Source: Bacillota bacterium (lineage in GTDB: Bacteria > Bacillota > Clostridia > Lachnospirales > Lachnospiraceae). Taken from it: a stretch of 36,707 nt of DNA. The notes under the pieces are model-generated. The model was not told the DNA's origin and made no database searches. It was given only the letters and a program-made list of their open reading frames with translations. The stretch is taken from assembly GCA_029558315.1 (NCBI GenBank), contig JAKQFQ010000462.1, positions 1 to 36,707 on the forward strand. The letters run 5' to 3'. Below are positions 22,355-31,416 of the stretch, piece after piece; the first letter of the stretch is position 1, and each line of letters opens with the position of its first letter. The translations under genes and the position numbers were made by a program.

Positions 22355-23894
22355 TCCACTTGGAACAATCCTTTATAGAGGTCGCAAACGCTTGATAGAA
22401 ATCAGGTTCATGGCATACCATCAGTATACTGCCTTTATAGGCATTTAAGGCACGCTGAAGTTCTGCCTTGGCATCTACATCAAGGTGATTGGTTGGCTCA
22501 TCAAGTACGAGAAGATTGCTCTCACGATTCATCAGTTTGCAGAGACGGACCTTGGCCTGCTCACCACCACTTAGTACACGTACCTTACTTTCAATGTGCT
22601 TGGTTGTTAAACCACATTTGGCAAGTGCAGAACGAACTTCATATTGTGACATCCCGGGGAATTCTTCCCAAATTGCTTCGATACAGGTGCAATCGATTTC
22701 TTGCGACATTTCCTGCTCAAAATATCCGATCATAACATTTTCACCAAGACTCACTTCGCCCATAAGAGGAGGTATTAAACCAAGAATGCTTTTGAGCAAT
22801 GTAGTCTTACCAATTCCATTAGCACCTGTCAGAACTAATTTTTCGCCTCGTTCCATTTGCAGGGTCAGAGGACTGGATAATGCTTCGTCGTATCCAATAA
22901 TCAGATCTTTGGTCTCAAAGAGATAACGACCCGGAGTGCGGGCTTCTTTAAAATGAAATTCCGGCTTGGGTTTTTCTGAAACCAGTTCAATAACATCCAT
23001 CTTATCCAATTTCTTTTTTCTTGCCATAGCCATATTTCTTGTGGCAACACGGGCTTTATTTCTTGCAACAAAATCCTTCAAATCAGCAATTTCTTTCTGT
23101 TGTTTGTTATAAGCGGCTTCTAACTGCATCTTCTTCATTTCATAGACTTCTTCAAATTTCTCGTAGTTACCTACATAACGGTTTAATTCCTGATGATCCA
23201 TATGATAAATAATATTGACTACACTGTTGAGGAAAGGAATATCATGAGATATTAAGATAAATGCATTTTCATATTCATTTAAATACCGCTTCAGCCATTC
23301 AATATGTTCCGCATCAAGATAGTTGGTAGGTTCATCAAGAAGAAGAATATCGGGCTTGGCAAGCAAAAGCTTACCTAAGAGAATTCTGGTACGCTGACCA
23401 CCACTTAGTTCTGTGACATCGGTATCAAGGCCAAGATCCAGAAGTCCAAGAGCGCGGGCAACTTCATCAACTTTGGAATCTATCAGATAAAAATCATGCA
23501 TGGTGAGCAGATCCTGAAGTGTTCCTAGCTCCTCCATATATTGCTCAAGCTCTGTCTCATCGGCACTACCCATAGCATCACAAATTAGATTCATGCGTTG
23601 TTCCATTTCATAGAGGAAATCAAAAGCAGAGGATAGAACAGCGCGGATACTCTGCCCTTTTTCCAAGACAGTATGCTGGTCAAGGTAACCAATTCGTACA
23701 TCTTTGGCCCATTCTACTTTGCCCTCATCCGGCATGAGTTTATTCGTGATAATACTCATGAAGGTAGACTTACCTTCTCCATTGGCACCAATCAGTCCAA
23801 TATGCTCTCCCTTTAACAGGCGAAAGGAAACATCCTGAAAAATAGCACGATCTCCAAAACCATGTGATAAGTGTTCAACATTTAATATACTCAT
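22338..23894 (-). CDS. ABC-F family ATP-binding protein (YfmM-like)
   Basis: 518 residues with two ABC domains and no membrane helices. NBD1: GANGEGKSTFM (Walker A), LSGGQRTRILLGKLL, LLLDEPTNYLD. NBD2: GANGIGKTTLLKS, LSGGEQAKVRLCKLM, LVLDEPTNHLD. The linker between them (EMKKMQLEAAYNKQQKEIAD) fits ABC-F proteins, which act on the ribosome. Length and sequence recall Bacillus YfmM. It is not of the known resistance type as far as I can see. Convergent with the acyltransferase (17-base overlap) and divergent from the amylase gene. Confidence 0.92.
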   Translation of the reverse strand: MSILNVEHLSHGFGDRAIFQDVSFRLLKGEHIGLIGANGEGKSTFMSIITNKLMPDEGKVEWAKDVRIGYLDQHTVLEKGQSIRAVLSSAFDFLYEMEQRMNLICDAMGSADETELEQYMEELGTLQDLLTMHDFYLIDSKVDEVARALGLLDLGLDTDVTELSGGQRTRILLGKLLLAKPDILLLDEPTNYLDAEHIEWLKRYLNEYENAFILISHDIPFLNSVVNIIYHMDHQELNRYVGNYEKFEEVYEMKKMQLEAAYNKQQKEIADLKDFVARNKARVATRNMAMARKKKLDKMDVIELVSEKPKPEFHFKEARTPGRYLFETKDLIIGYDEALSSPLTLQMERGEKLVLTGANGIGKTTLLKSILGLIPPLMGEVSLGENVMIGYFEQEMSQEIDCTCIEAIWEEFPGMSQYEVRSALAKCGLTTKHIESKVRVLSGGEQAKVRLCKLMNRESNLLVLDEPTNHLDVDAKAELQRALNAYKGSILMVCHEPDFYQAFATSIKDCSKWTTRKI

Positions 23895-24108
23895 TTTTAT
23901 CCTTCCGTTTTTACTACATTATGTAATTTATTTCGTTAATTCTGATTCTTATTTGGGTTGCATTCATCGTATTCTTTCGCCATTATACATAATACCGATG
24001 AAAATGGCAACATTTAGGAGTATAATGAAGCAAATGTAAAATGTGGGTAATATTGTATAGAAATGCGGATTAATGAAATAGAAATGAATCAAAAATGAGG
24101 ACAAAAAG

Positions 24109-25578
24109 ATGAAGAATGAAACAATGATGCAGTATTTTGAATGGTACCTTCCTGCTGATGGTTTGTTGTGGAAACGTGTGAGTGCGCAGGCAGATAAATT
24201 AAAGGCTGCAGGAATCACAACACTGTGGTTGCCTCCGGCTTATAAAGGAATGAATGGAAAGAAAGATGTCGGGTATGGTGTCTATGATATCTATGATCTT
24301 GGAGAATTTGACCAGAAGGGGAGCGTTGAAACCAAATATGGTAATCGCGAGGATTATCTGAAAGCAGTAAAGACGTTACAGCGGAAGGGGATTCGCTTTC
24401 TCTGTGATATCGTGCTGAACCATATGATGGGAGCGGATGGACTTGAAAGAGTAATGGCTGTGAAAACTGCCGAGAATAACAGACAACAGATGCTGAATGC
24501 ATCGGAGGAGATCAGTGCATGGACAGTGTTTGACTTCCCTGGGCGTAATGGCAAGTATTCTGGATTTACATGGAATAAGAGTCATTTTAGTGGCTCTGAC
24601 TGGGATGAGTCTAAACAAAGCAAAGGTCTGTATCTGTTTGAAGGAAAGTGCTGGAATCATGATACTGATGATGAGAAAGGTAATTATGATTACCTCATGG
24701 GCGCAGACCTTGATATGGATAATGAAGAAGTCAGAGAACAGTTACAGGAATGGGGAAGTTGGTATGAGAACACAGTACATATGGATGGATTTAGACTGGA
24801 TGCAGTAAAACATATATCTGCTGATTTTTATAAAGACTGGCTGAATAATTTGAGAAAGCAAACAGGAAAGGATTTATTTGCCGTAGGTGAATATTGGCAT
24901 ACTGATTTAACACATTTGACGAAGTATCTGGATGAGGTGGATCAGGAAATGTCACTGTTTGATGTTCCGCTACATTTTAACTTTTTTAATGCATCACGAC
25001 AGCAGGGAACGTACGATATGCGAGGATTGATTTCTAATTCATTATTATCGGTCAACGCAAAGCATGCGGTAACCTTTGTTGATAATCATGATACGCAGCC
25101 TGGACAGGCGCTACAGACCTTTGTAGAAAGCTGGTTTAAGCCAATTGCTTATGCAATGATTCTTTTATGGGATGGTGGTATTCCCTGCGTATTCTATGGG
25201 GATTATTATGGAATTCCATCTAGGAATATTGCTCCCGTGTTGGAATTGCCAAGGCTGATTAAGATTCGTGAGTTGTATGCATATGGAAGACAGGAGAGTT
25301 ATTTTGATCACGACAATGTTGTCGGTTTTGTAAGACGTGGAGACGATGAACATGAGAATTCCGGGCTTGCGGTATTGATGAGCGATGGTGCTGGCGGGGT
25401 TAAGAAAATGTTAATCGGAAGAAAAATGGCCGGAATGCAATTATATGATGTCACCGGAGATTGTTCAGAACCGGTGACCATTGATCATAAGGGCTATGGA
25501 GACTTTAGGGTAGAAGGTGGCTCTGTATCCGTATGGGTAAGAAGAGAAGCCTACGAATATTTAGAGACGATGGTATAG
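24109..25578 (+). CDS. Alpha-amylase, GH13, cytoplasmic type
   Basis: 489 residues without a signal peptide. The four GH13 regions are visible: DIVLNHMMGAD; GFRLDAVKHI with nucleophile D231; AVGEYW with acid/base E261; FVDNHDTQ with D328. The N-terminus (MMQYFEWYLPADGLLWKRVS) is that of the Bacillus-like GH13_5 amylases. It hydrolyses alpha-1,4-glucans inside the cell, probably glycogen or imported maltodextrins. TATAAT at 24021-24026 might be part of its promoter, but the -35 box is weak. It is a single gene, divergent from the ABC-F gene. Confidence 0.93.
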   Translation: MKNETMMQYFEWYLPADGLLWKRVSAQADKLKAAGITTLWLPPAYKGMNGKKDVGYGVYDIYDLGEFDQKGSVETKYGNREDYLKAVKTLQRKGIRFLCDIVLNHMMGADGLERVMAVKTAENNRQQMLNASEEISAWTVFDFPGRNGKYSGFTWNKSHFSGSDWDESKQSKGLYLFEGKCWNHDTDDEKGNYDYLMGADLDMDNEEVREQLQEWGSWYENTVHMDGFRLDAVKHISADFYKDWLNNLRKQTGKDLFAVGEYWHTDLTHLTKYLDEVDQEMSLFDVPLHFNFFNASRQQGTYDMRGLISNSLLSVNAKHAVTFVDNHDTQPGQALQTFVESWFKPIAYAMILLWDGGIPCVFYGDYYGIPSRNIAPVLELPRLIKIRELYAYGRQESYFDHDNVVGFVRRGDDEHENSGLAVLMSDGAGGVKKMLIGRKMAGMQLYDVTGDCSEPVTIDHKGYGDFRVEGGSVSVWVRREAYEYLETMV

Positions 25579-25603
25579 TTCATTCGTCAACAGTACATAC
25601 TGA

Positions 25604-26176
25604 TTAAATTATATTGACGAGAAGAATGAGAACAGCAATTGGAATAACAGTTCCACCAACTAATTGTCCAAAAGTATGCCTTTTCATAGAGATACTTGCC
25701 CAACATACCAAAGCTAATAATAGAATACCGGGAATCAATGCAGGTACTCCAAGAGTGACCATAAGTGCGATAGGACCTGCAACACCGCAGGAATGTCCGC
25801 TTGCTTTACGATGAAAAAATTTGGTGAATGCAAAAATCAAAAGTCCTGATAAGAGGTACTCAAGATAGATAATCCACATAGTAATGGGCGCTTTGGAGAA
25901 GAAGCAGGAGATACAGCCGAACAGATAACCTAAAACAGCAAAAACAATTGCGAGGTTACGCTGGCCTTTTCTTCCCTGATCTTTATAATGAGGCATAAAG
26001 CGCTGGAGTGGGTAGGCTAATAATGGCAATACCGTCAAAAACAGTATGGATAAAAACAAATTGATGGTATTACCAAATATGCTTTTACGGTAAAAGAACA
26101 GAAGCAACATCGTTAGCAGTGCCATGATTGGAGCAACAGTAGCAACACGAATAATTTTCATGATTTTTGATTTCAT
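25604..26176 (-). CDS. PAP2-like integral membrane protein, possibly without phosphatase activity
   Basis: 190 residues from the ATG at 26176, which has AAAGGAG at good distance (the track start is 12 codons further out). About six membrane helices. RKASGHSCGVAG matches the SGHxxG block of PAP2 phosphatases, and ISMKRHTFGQLVGG resembles the third block with its histidine, but the usual aspartate after it is glutamine. The first block is not clear. It may be a lipid phosphatase relative with lost or altered activity. It converges with the amylase gene. Confidence 0.55.
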   Translation of the reverse strand: MKSKIMKIIRVATVAPIMALLTMLLLFFYRKSIFGNTINLFLSILFLTVLPLLAYPLQRFMPHYKDQGRKGQRNLAIVFAVLGYLFGCISCFFSKAPITMWIIYLEYLLSGLLIFAFTKFFHRKASGHSCGVAGPIALMVTLGVPALIPGILLLALVCWASISMKRHTFGQLVGGTVIPIAVLILLVNII

Positions 26177-26363
26177 AATAATCTCCTTTAAATACATCAA
26201 ACTATAACACATAGTATATTATACCACGTTATATGGCATTTGTATTCATAAAAATGTAAGATTCTTCAAAACCTTGAAAGATAAAGGAAAATGTGCAATA
26301 CTTGATAATGATGTTGACCTGTAGAACTTAATAGAATCAGTAAATCCTGTTAGGAGGTTCTTC

Positions 26364-27446
26364 GTGATTAGATTTCTTATTCAAAGTAATTATGCTTGTA
26401 TTGTTATGTGTGTGTTGATGCTGGTTTATCTTGGGATCGACAGATCTTTTGAGCGTAAAGTTAGAAATCTGTTTGGGATTGCAGTTTGGGCTGTCCTTGC
26501 CCTGACGCTGGTTGATGCAGTTGATTTATACAATACCAAACAGGATTGGAATGTTATTGCCGGAAATTGTCTCAATGCAATAGGTATGGTGTTACGTCCA
26601 TTGCCTATTTTTTGTATTGCACTGATTATCTGCAGATACAGAGACAAAAAGTACTATGGAATGATTTTGCCTTTTTGCATCAATTGTCTGCTTGCCTTAT
26701 GTATTATTCCCAGTGGAGTCTGTTTTATTTTTTCCAAAGAAAATTTTTTCTTATACATTTTACTGAATTATTCGCCTTATCTGGTGTGTTTCTTCTATAT
26801 GTTTGTTCTTGTAATCCTGACACTTCTGGAGTATCGTCAGAATGGAATCCCGGAAATGCTTACAATATTTATGATTGCGCTGATTACAATCGTTGCAACG
26901 GTGCTGGAGAGTGTGTTTGAGTTTGATTTTTTCCTCAATGTATCCTTTATCATCAGCCTCATGTTTTACTATTTGTTTTTGCATGTTCAGATCTACAAAA
27001 GAGATTCGCTGACGAATCTTTTGAATCGCAGAAGCTTCTACCTTGATGCATCGGATAACCTGGAATATCCAATGACAATTGCAGAAATTGATTTGAATAA
27101 CCTTAAGAAAATCAATGATAGCGCAGGACATAGTGTCGGAGATAAGGCAATTCTTACTGTAGTAGATGCAATGAAGACAGGAATCATCAATGGATATTCA
27201 ATCTATCGTACCGGTGGAGATGAATTTATGATGCTTGGAATTAAGAAGAGCAGAAGTGAGAGCGAAAATATTATGAAGCAGATCATGGAACACTTGAAAG
27301 ATACTCCATATCAGATTTCATATGGTATTGCAGAGTATGATCCCGGAATGTCTCTTGAGAAGGTGGTAAAGAACGCCGATGAGAATATGTATCAGATGAA
27401 GCGCGAAACGAAACAGGGAAGAAATGATTCTGAAAAGAAATCTTGA
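26364..27446 (+). CDS. Membrane-bound GGDEF protein (diguanylate cyclase candidate)
   Basis: 360 residues starting at GTG 26364 with AGGAGG seven bases upstream. The N-terminal half has about seven membrane helices (to about residue 210). The C-terminal GGDEF domain shows RDSLTNLLNRRSFY, EIDLNNLKKINDSAGHSVGD and the intact motif YRTGGDEFMML (GGDEF at residues 284-288). It would make cyclic di-GMP in response to a membrane signal. The inhibitory RxxD site five residues before GGDEF is absent (IING), so there should be no product inhibition at that site. Single gene. Confidence 0.9.
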   Translation: MIRFLIQSNYACIVMCVLMLVYLGIDRSFERKVRNLFGIAVWAVLALTLVDAVDLYNTKQDWNVIAGNCLNAIGMVLRPLPIFCIALIICRYRDKKYYGMILPFCINCLLALCIIPSGVCFIFSKENFFLYILLNYSPYLVCFFYMFVLVILTLLEYRQNGIPEMLTIFMIALITIVATVLESVFEFDFFLNVSFIISLMFYYLFLHVQIYKRDSLTNLLNRRSFYLDASDNLEYPMTIAEIDLNNLKKINDSAGHSVGDKAILTVVDAMKTGIINGYSIYRTGGDEFMMLGIKKSRSESENIMKQIMEHLKDTPYQISYGIAEYDPGMSLEKVVKNADENMYQMKRETKQGRNDSEKKS

Positions 27447-27517
27447 AAATAAGAATCTGTTATGCTACCATAAAATCCATATTTAACAAATCGTAAAAAG
27501 AAAGGCTGGGAAATAAC

Positions 27518-28894
27518 ATGGCACAATTATGGGGAGGTAGATTTACCAAAGAAACAGATCGAGATGTGTATCTGTTCAATGCCTCTATCAATTTTGATAA
27601 AAGATTATATTTGCAGGATATTGAAGGCAGCATTGCACATGCAATCATGCTGGAAAAGCAGGGAATTCTCACATTAGAGGAGAAGGATGCAATTGTGAAA
27701 GGTTTAAGTACCATTCGCAGCGGGCTGGAAGAAGGTACATTAGAGATTACCGATCAATATGAAGACATTCATAGCTTCGTAGAAGCAACACTGACAGCTA
27801 TGATTGGTGAAGCCGGTAAAAAATTACATACCGGCAGAAGCCGTAATGATCAGGTCGCTCTTGATATGAAAATGTATGTACGTGCAGAGATTATTGAGAT
27901 TGATCATCTGGTAATGGAGTTTCAGAAGATACTGCTTCGTATTATGGAAGAAAATCTGGATGCCTATATGCCTGGATTTACACATTTGCAGAAGGCACAG
28001 CCGGTTACACTGGCTCATCATTTCGGAGCTTATTTTGAGATGCTTCGAAGAGATCGTTCCAGACTGGATGATATCTATAAAAGAATGAATTACTGTCCGC
28101 TTGGTGCCGGAGCGCTGGCGGGAACGACATATCATCTGGATCGTGGATACACAGCTTCTATGTTAGGGTTTGAATCACCAACATTAAACAGCATGGATTC
28201 TGTGTCAGATCGTGATTATGTGATAGAATTGTTAAGTGCACTCTCTACAATTATGATGCATTTGTCCAGATTCTCAGAGGAAATCATTCTTTGGAATTCT
28301 AATGAATATGGATTTGTGGAAATCGATGATGCCTATTCTACCGGAAGCAGTATTATGCCGCAGAAGAAGAATCCTGATATCGCAGAACTGGTTCGTGGTA
28401 AAACAGGACGTGTCTATGGTGATCTGATGGGTATGCTGACGACCATGAAAGGACTTCCGCTTGCATACAACAAGGACATGCAGGAAGATAAAGAAGGAAC
28501 ATTTGATGCAATTGATACCGTAAAAGAATGTGTTACAATGTTTATGCAGATGGTGGATACGATGAAATTTAACAAGGACGTAATGAGACGTAGCGCAACC
28601 AGAGGATTTACCAATGCGACGGATGCGGCTGACTATCTTGTGAAACATGGAATGGCATTTCGTGATGCACATAGTGTCATCGGACAACTTGTATTGACCT
28701 GTATTGAAAAGAATAAGAGTATCGAAGAGATGACGATAGAGGAACTAAAAGAAATCAGTGATGTTTTTGAGCCGGATCTCTACGAAGAAGTGTCCATGGA
28801 AACTTGTGTTGAGAAACGACTGACTACCGGTGCACCTGGAATTAGTGCAATGAGAAATGTGATTGCAGAATACCATAATTATTTGAAAGCATAA
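27518..28894 (+). CDS. argH: Argininosuccinate lyase
   Basis: 458 residues, the usual length. It begins MAQLWGGRFTKETDRDVYLF, carries HTGRSRNDQVALDMKMYVR and the fumarase/aspartase-family signature GSSIMPQKKNPD (about residues 277-288). It splits argininosuccinate to arginine and fumarate, the last step of arginine synthesis. AAAGGCTGGG precedes ATG. No other arginine gene is nearby, so argG and the rest lie elsewhere. Confidence 0.97.
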   Translation: MAQLWGGRFTKETDRDVYLFNASINFDKRLYLQDIEGSIAHAIMLEKQGILTLEEKDAIVKGLSTIRSGLEEGTLEITDQYEDIHSFVEATLTAMIGEAGKKLHTGRSRNDQVALDMKMYVRAEIIEIDHLVMEFQKILLRIMEENLDAYMPGFTHLQKAQPVTLAHHFGAYFEMLRRDRSRLDDIYKRMNYCPLGAGALAGTTYHLDRGYTASMLGFESPTLNSMDSVSDRDYVIELLSALSTIMMHLSRFSEEIILWNSNEYGFVEIDDAYSTGSSIMPQKKNPDIAELVRGKTGRVYGDLMGMLTTMKGLPLAYNKDMQEDKEGTFDAIDTVKECVTMFMQMVDTMKFNKDVMRRSATRGFTNATDAADYLVKHGMAFRDAHSVIGQLVLTCIEKNKSIEEMTIEELKEISDVFEPDLYEEVSMETCVEKRLTTGAPGISAMRNVIAEYHNYLKA

Positions 28895-28948
28895 CTGGTA
28901 TTCTTCAATATATTAAAGATTCACAGTAATCTTAGGAGGAGAGATATT

Positions 28949-30034
28949 ATGAGCAACAAATTAAAAGCAGGTATTTTAGGCGGAACAGGAATGGTCGGAC
29001 AGAGATTCATTTCCTTATTAGAGAATCACCCTTGGTTCGAAGTGACTACCATTGCTGCCAGTCCTCGTTCAGCAGGGAAGACATATGAAGATGCTGTTGG
29101 TGATCGTTGGAAAATGACAACACCTATGCCTGAGGCTGTTAAAAAAATAGTTGTAATGAATGTGAATGAAGTTGAAAAAGTTGCAGCAGAAGTGGATTTT
29201 GTATTCTCAGCAGTAGATATGACAAAGGAAGAGATTCGTGCCATAGAGGAAGCTTATGCTAAGACAGAGACGCCTGTTGTCAGCAATAACAGTGCACATA
29301 GATGGACTCCTGATGTTCCGATGGTAGTTCCCGAGATTAATCCGGAACACATGAAGGTAATTGAGTTCCAGAAGAAGAGACTTGGAACCAAGAGAGGATT
29401 TATCGCTGTTAAGCCGAACTGCTCTATTCAGAGTTATGCACCTGTACTTACTGCATGGAAAGAATTTGAACCTTATGAGGTTGTTGCTACAACTTATCAG
29501 GCAATCTCCGGTGCAGGCAAGACATTTAAGGACTGGCCTGAAATGGAAGGCAATGTCATTCCTTATATTGGTGGTGAAGAAGAAAAAAGCGAGAAAGAGC
29601 CTCTTAGAATCTGGGGTGAGATTAAAGATGGCGTGATTGAGCCGGCTGCTTCACCGGTAATTACCTGTCAGTGCATTAGAGTTCCTGTATTGAATGGACA
29701 TACAGCAGCTGTATTTGTTAAGTTTAAGAAGAAACCAACCAAAGAGCAGTTGATTGAAAAGTTAAGAAGCTTTAGCGGTGAACCTCAAAGACTTGGTCTT
29801 CCAAGTGCTCCGAAGAACTTTATTCAGTATCTTGAGGAAGACAACAGACCTCAGGTTGCTTTGGATGTTGACTATGAAAACGGTATGGGTATCAGCGTAG
29901 GCAGAATCCGTGAAGATTCTGTATATGACTGGAAGTTCGTAGGCTTATCTCACAACACAGTACGTGGTGCTGCAGGTGGTGCTGTCCTTTGCGCTGAATT
30001 ACTCAAGGAAATGGGATATATTGAAGCAAAATAA
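28949..30034 (+). CDS. asd: Aspartate-semialdehyde dehydrogenase
   Basis: 361 residues. The N-terminal NADP-binding loop is GILGGTGMVGQRF, the catalytic cysteine is C158 in VKPNCSIQ, and SVGRIREDSVYDWKFVGLSH ends the dimerization domain. The sequence resembles the archaeal/fungal type of Asd rather than the E. coli type. It makes aspartate semialdehyde for lysine, threonine and methionine. AGGAGGAG precedes ATG. The AAA ATPase starts 17 bases after its stop, so they are probably cotranscribed. Confidence 0.96.
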   Translation: MSNKLKAGILGGTGMVGQRFISLLENHPWFEVTTIAASPRSAGKTYEDAVGDRWKMTTPMPEAVKKIVVMNVNEVEKVAAEVDFVFSAVDMTKEEIRAIEEAYAKTETPVVSNNSAHRWTPDVPMVVPEINPEHMKVIEFQKKRLGTKRGFIAVKPNCSIQSYAPVLTAWKEFEPYEVVATTYQAISGAGKTFKDWPEMEGNVIPYIGGEEEKSEKEPLRIWGEIKDGVIEPAASPVITCQCIRVPVLNGHTAAVFVKFKKKPTKEQLIEKLRSFSGEPQRLGLPSAPKNFIQYLEEDNRPQVALDVDYENGMGISVGRIREDSVYDWKFVGLSHNTVRGAAGGAVLCAELLKEMGYIEAK

Positions 30035-30051
30035 GTGATTTGGTGGTTACG

Positions 30052-31404
30052 ATGTTTGTAGGAAGATTAAAGGAACTGGAATATCTGGAAGATAATTATC
30101 ATAAAGAAGGAAGTAATATCCTTGTCATTTACGGACATAAGGGAGTTGGTAAAACCTCCCTTATGTTCCGTTTTGTGCGGGGAAAAGAGGTAAGCTACTA
30201 TTGTGCAAGACCCTGTTCCTTTGAGGAACAGCAGAATATGTGGCTGCAGGAACTGAATCTTAGAGTCGATCGTGATGAAGATGGTCTTGGAAGAATTCTA
30301 AATGCACAGCAGAATACAACGGAACAGAAAAAAGTTCTTATTATAGATGAATTTCAAAATATTGTGAAATACTCGGATCAGTTTATGCTATGGCTGATTC
30401 GCTTTTTAAAGGAACAGTCCAAGGAATATCTTGTTTTATTATGTTCTTCCTCCATTAGCTTTGTGGAGAATGGTTTTGTGCCAAGAATCGGTGGATTGGC
30501 TCTTGGAATCAGCGGATTTTTTAAAGTGCCTGAACTGGGATTTGTTGATTGCGTTACATATTTTAAGAATTTTACCACCAGGGACTGTATGGAGGTCTAT
30601 CATATTCTTGGAGGAATGCCTTCTTACTGGGCAAGATTTTCAGATAAGTTAAGTGTTGAAGAGAATATCAAGAGATGTATTCTTCATCCGGATTCCTTTC
30701 TTTATGAGGAAGGACAGCGCATTGTTGCGGAAGAACTTCGTGAATTAAATGTTTATAACACAATTCTTTTCTGCCTGGCCAATGGCTTGAACAAATTGAA
30801 TGATCTTCATGTACATACCGGTTATTCAAGAGCAAAAATCAGTGTTTACATTAAGAATCTCATGGAAAGAGAATTGGTAGAGAAGGTATTTTCTTTTGAT
30901 AATGCGAGCAGTATCAATGCCAAAAAGGGCGTATATCGGATAACCAATCGATATTTACATTTCTATTTTCAATTTATGTTTCAAAGACAGAGCCAACTGA
31001 TTATGCTTGGTTCCAAACGTTTCTATGAAGATTATATTAAAGAACCAATCGCTTCATTTCATCAAAATGGATTCAAGAGAATTTGTACAGAATACCTTAC
31101 AATCCTGAATGAGAAAGAAATGCTGCCAATCAAAGCCAGTAAAACAGGCGAATGGGTCGGCAAGGATGGAACGATAGATATTGTAATGCAAAATGAAGAA
31201 TGGGACAGCCTGTTATGTTTTTGCAATTGGGAAAAGGAAATTCTGACGATAGATGATTACAACCGATATCTTGGGATTATCGAAAGTGCAAGACTGCATC
31301 CTGATCATATCTATATATTCTCGGCAGGTGAATTTGACGAGAATCTGAAATTAAAGGAAAGATTCTCTGACGAATTAAATCTAATAGATATCAATACGCT
31401 GTAA
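30052..31404 (+). CDS. AAA ATPase of the archaeal ATPase/DUF234 type
   Basis: 450 residues. It begins FVGRLKELEYLEDNYHKEGS, with Walker A IYGHKGVGKTSLMFRF and Walker B VLIIDEFQNIVKY, then a winged-helix region (YSRAKISVYIKNLMERELVE) and a C-terminal DUF234-like nuclease-fold segment (KTGEWVGKDGTIDIVMQNEE). ATPases of this type are numerous in archaea and anaerobes, with unknown partners. Start at ATG 30052 (the track's TTG 30040 lacks a ribosome site). It is sandwiched between asd and topB with 17- and 12-base gaps. Confidence 0.88.
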   Translation: MFVGRLKELEYLEDNYHKEGSNILVIYGHKGVGKTSLMFRFVRGKEVSYYCARPCSFEEQQNMWLQELNLRVDRDEDGLGRILNAQQNTTEQKKVLIIDEFQNIVKYSDQFMLWLIRFLKEQSKEYLVLLCSSSISFVENGFVPRIGGLALGISGFFKVPELGFVDCVTYFKNFTTRDCMEVYHILGGMPSYWARFSDKLSVEENIKRCILHPDSFLYEEGQRIVAEELRELNVYNTILFCLANGLNKLNDLHVHTGYSRAKISVYIKNLMERELVEKVFSFDNASSINAKKGVYRITNRYLHFYFQFMFQRQSQLIMLGSKRFYEDYIKEPIASFHQNGFKRICTEYLTILNEKEMLPIKASKTGEWVGKDGTIDIVMQNEEWDSLLCFCNWEKEILTIDDYNRYLGIIESARLHPDHIYIFSAGEFDENLKLKERFSDELNLIDINTL

Positions 31405-31416
31405 AGGAAAGAAAAT

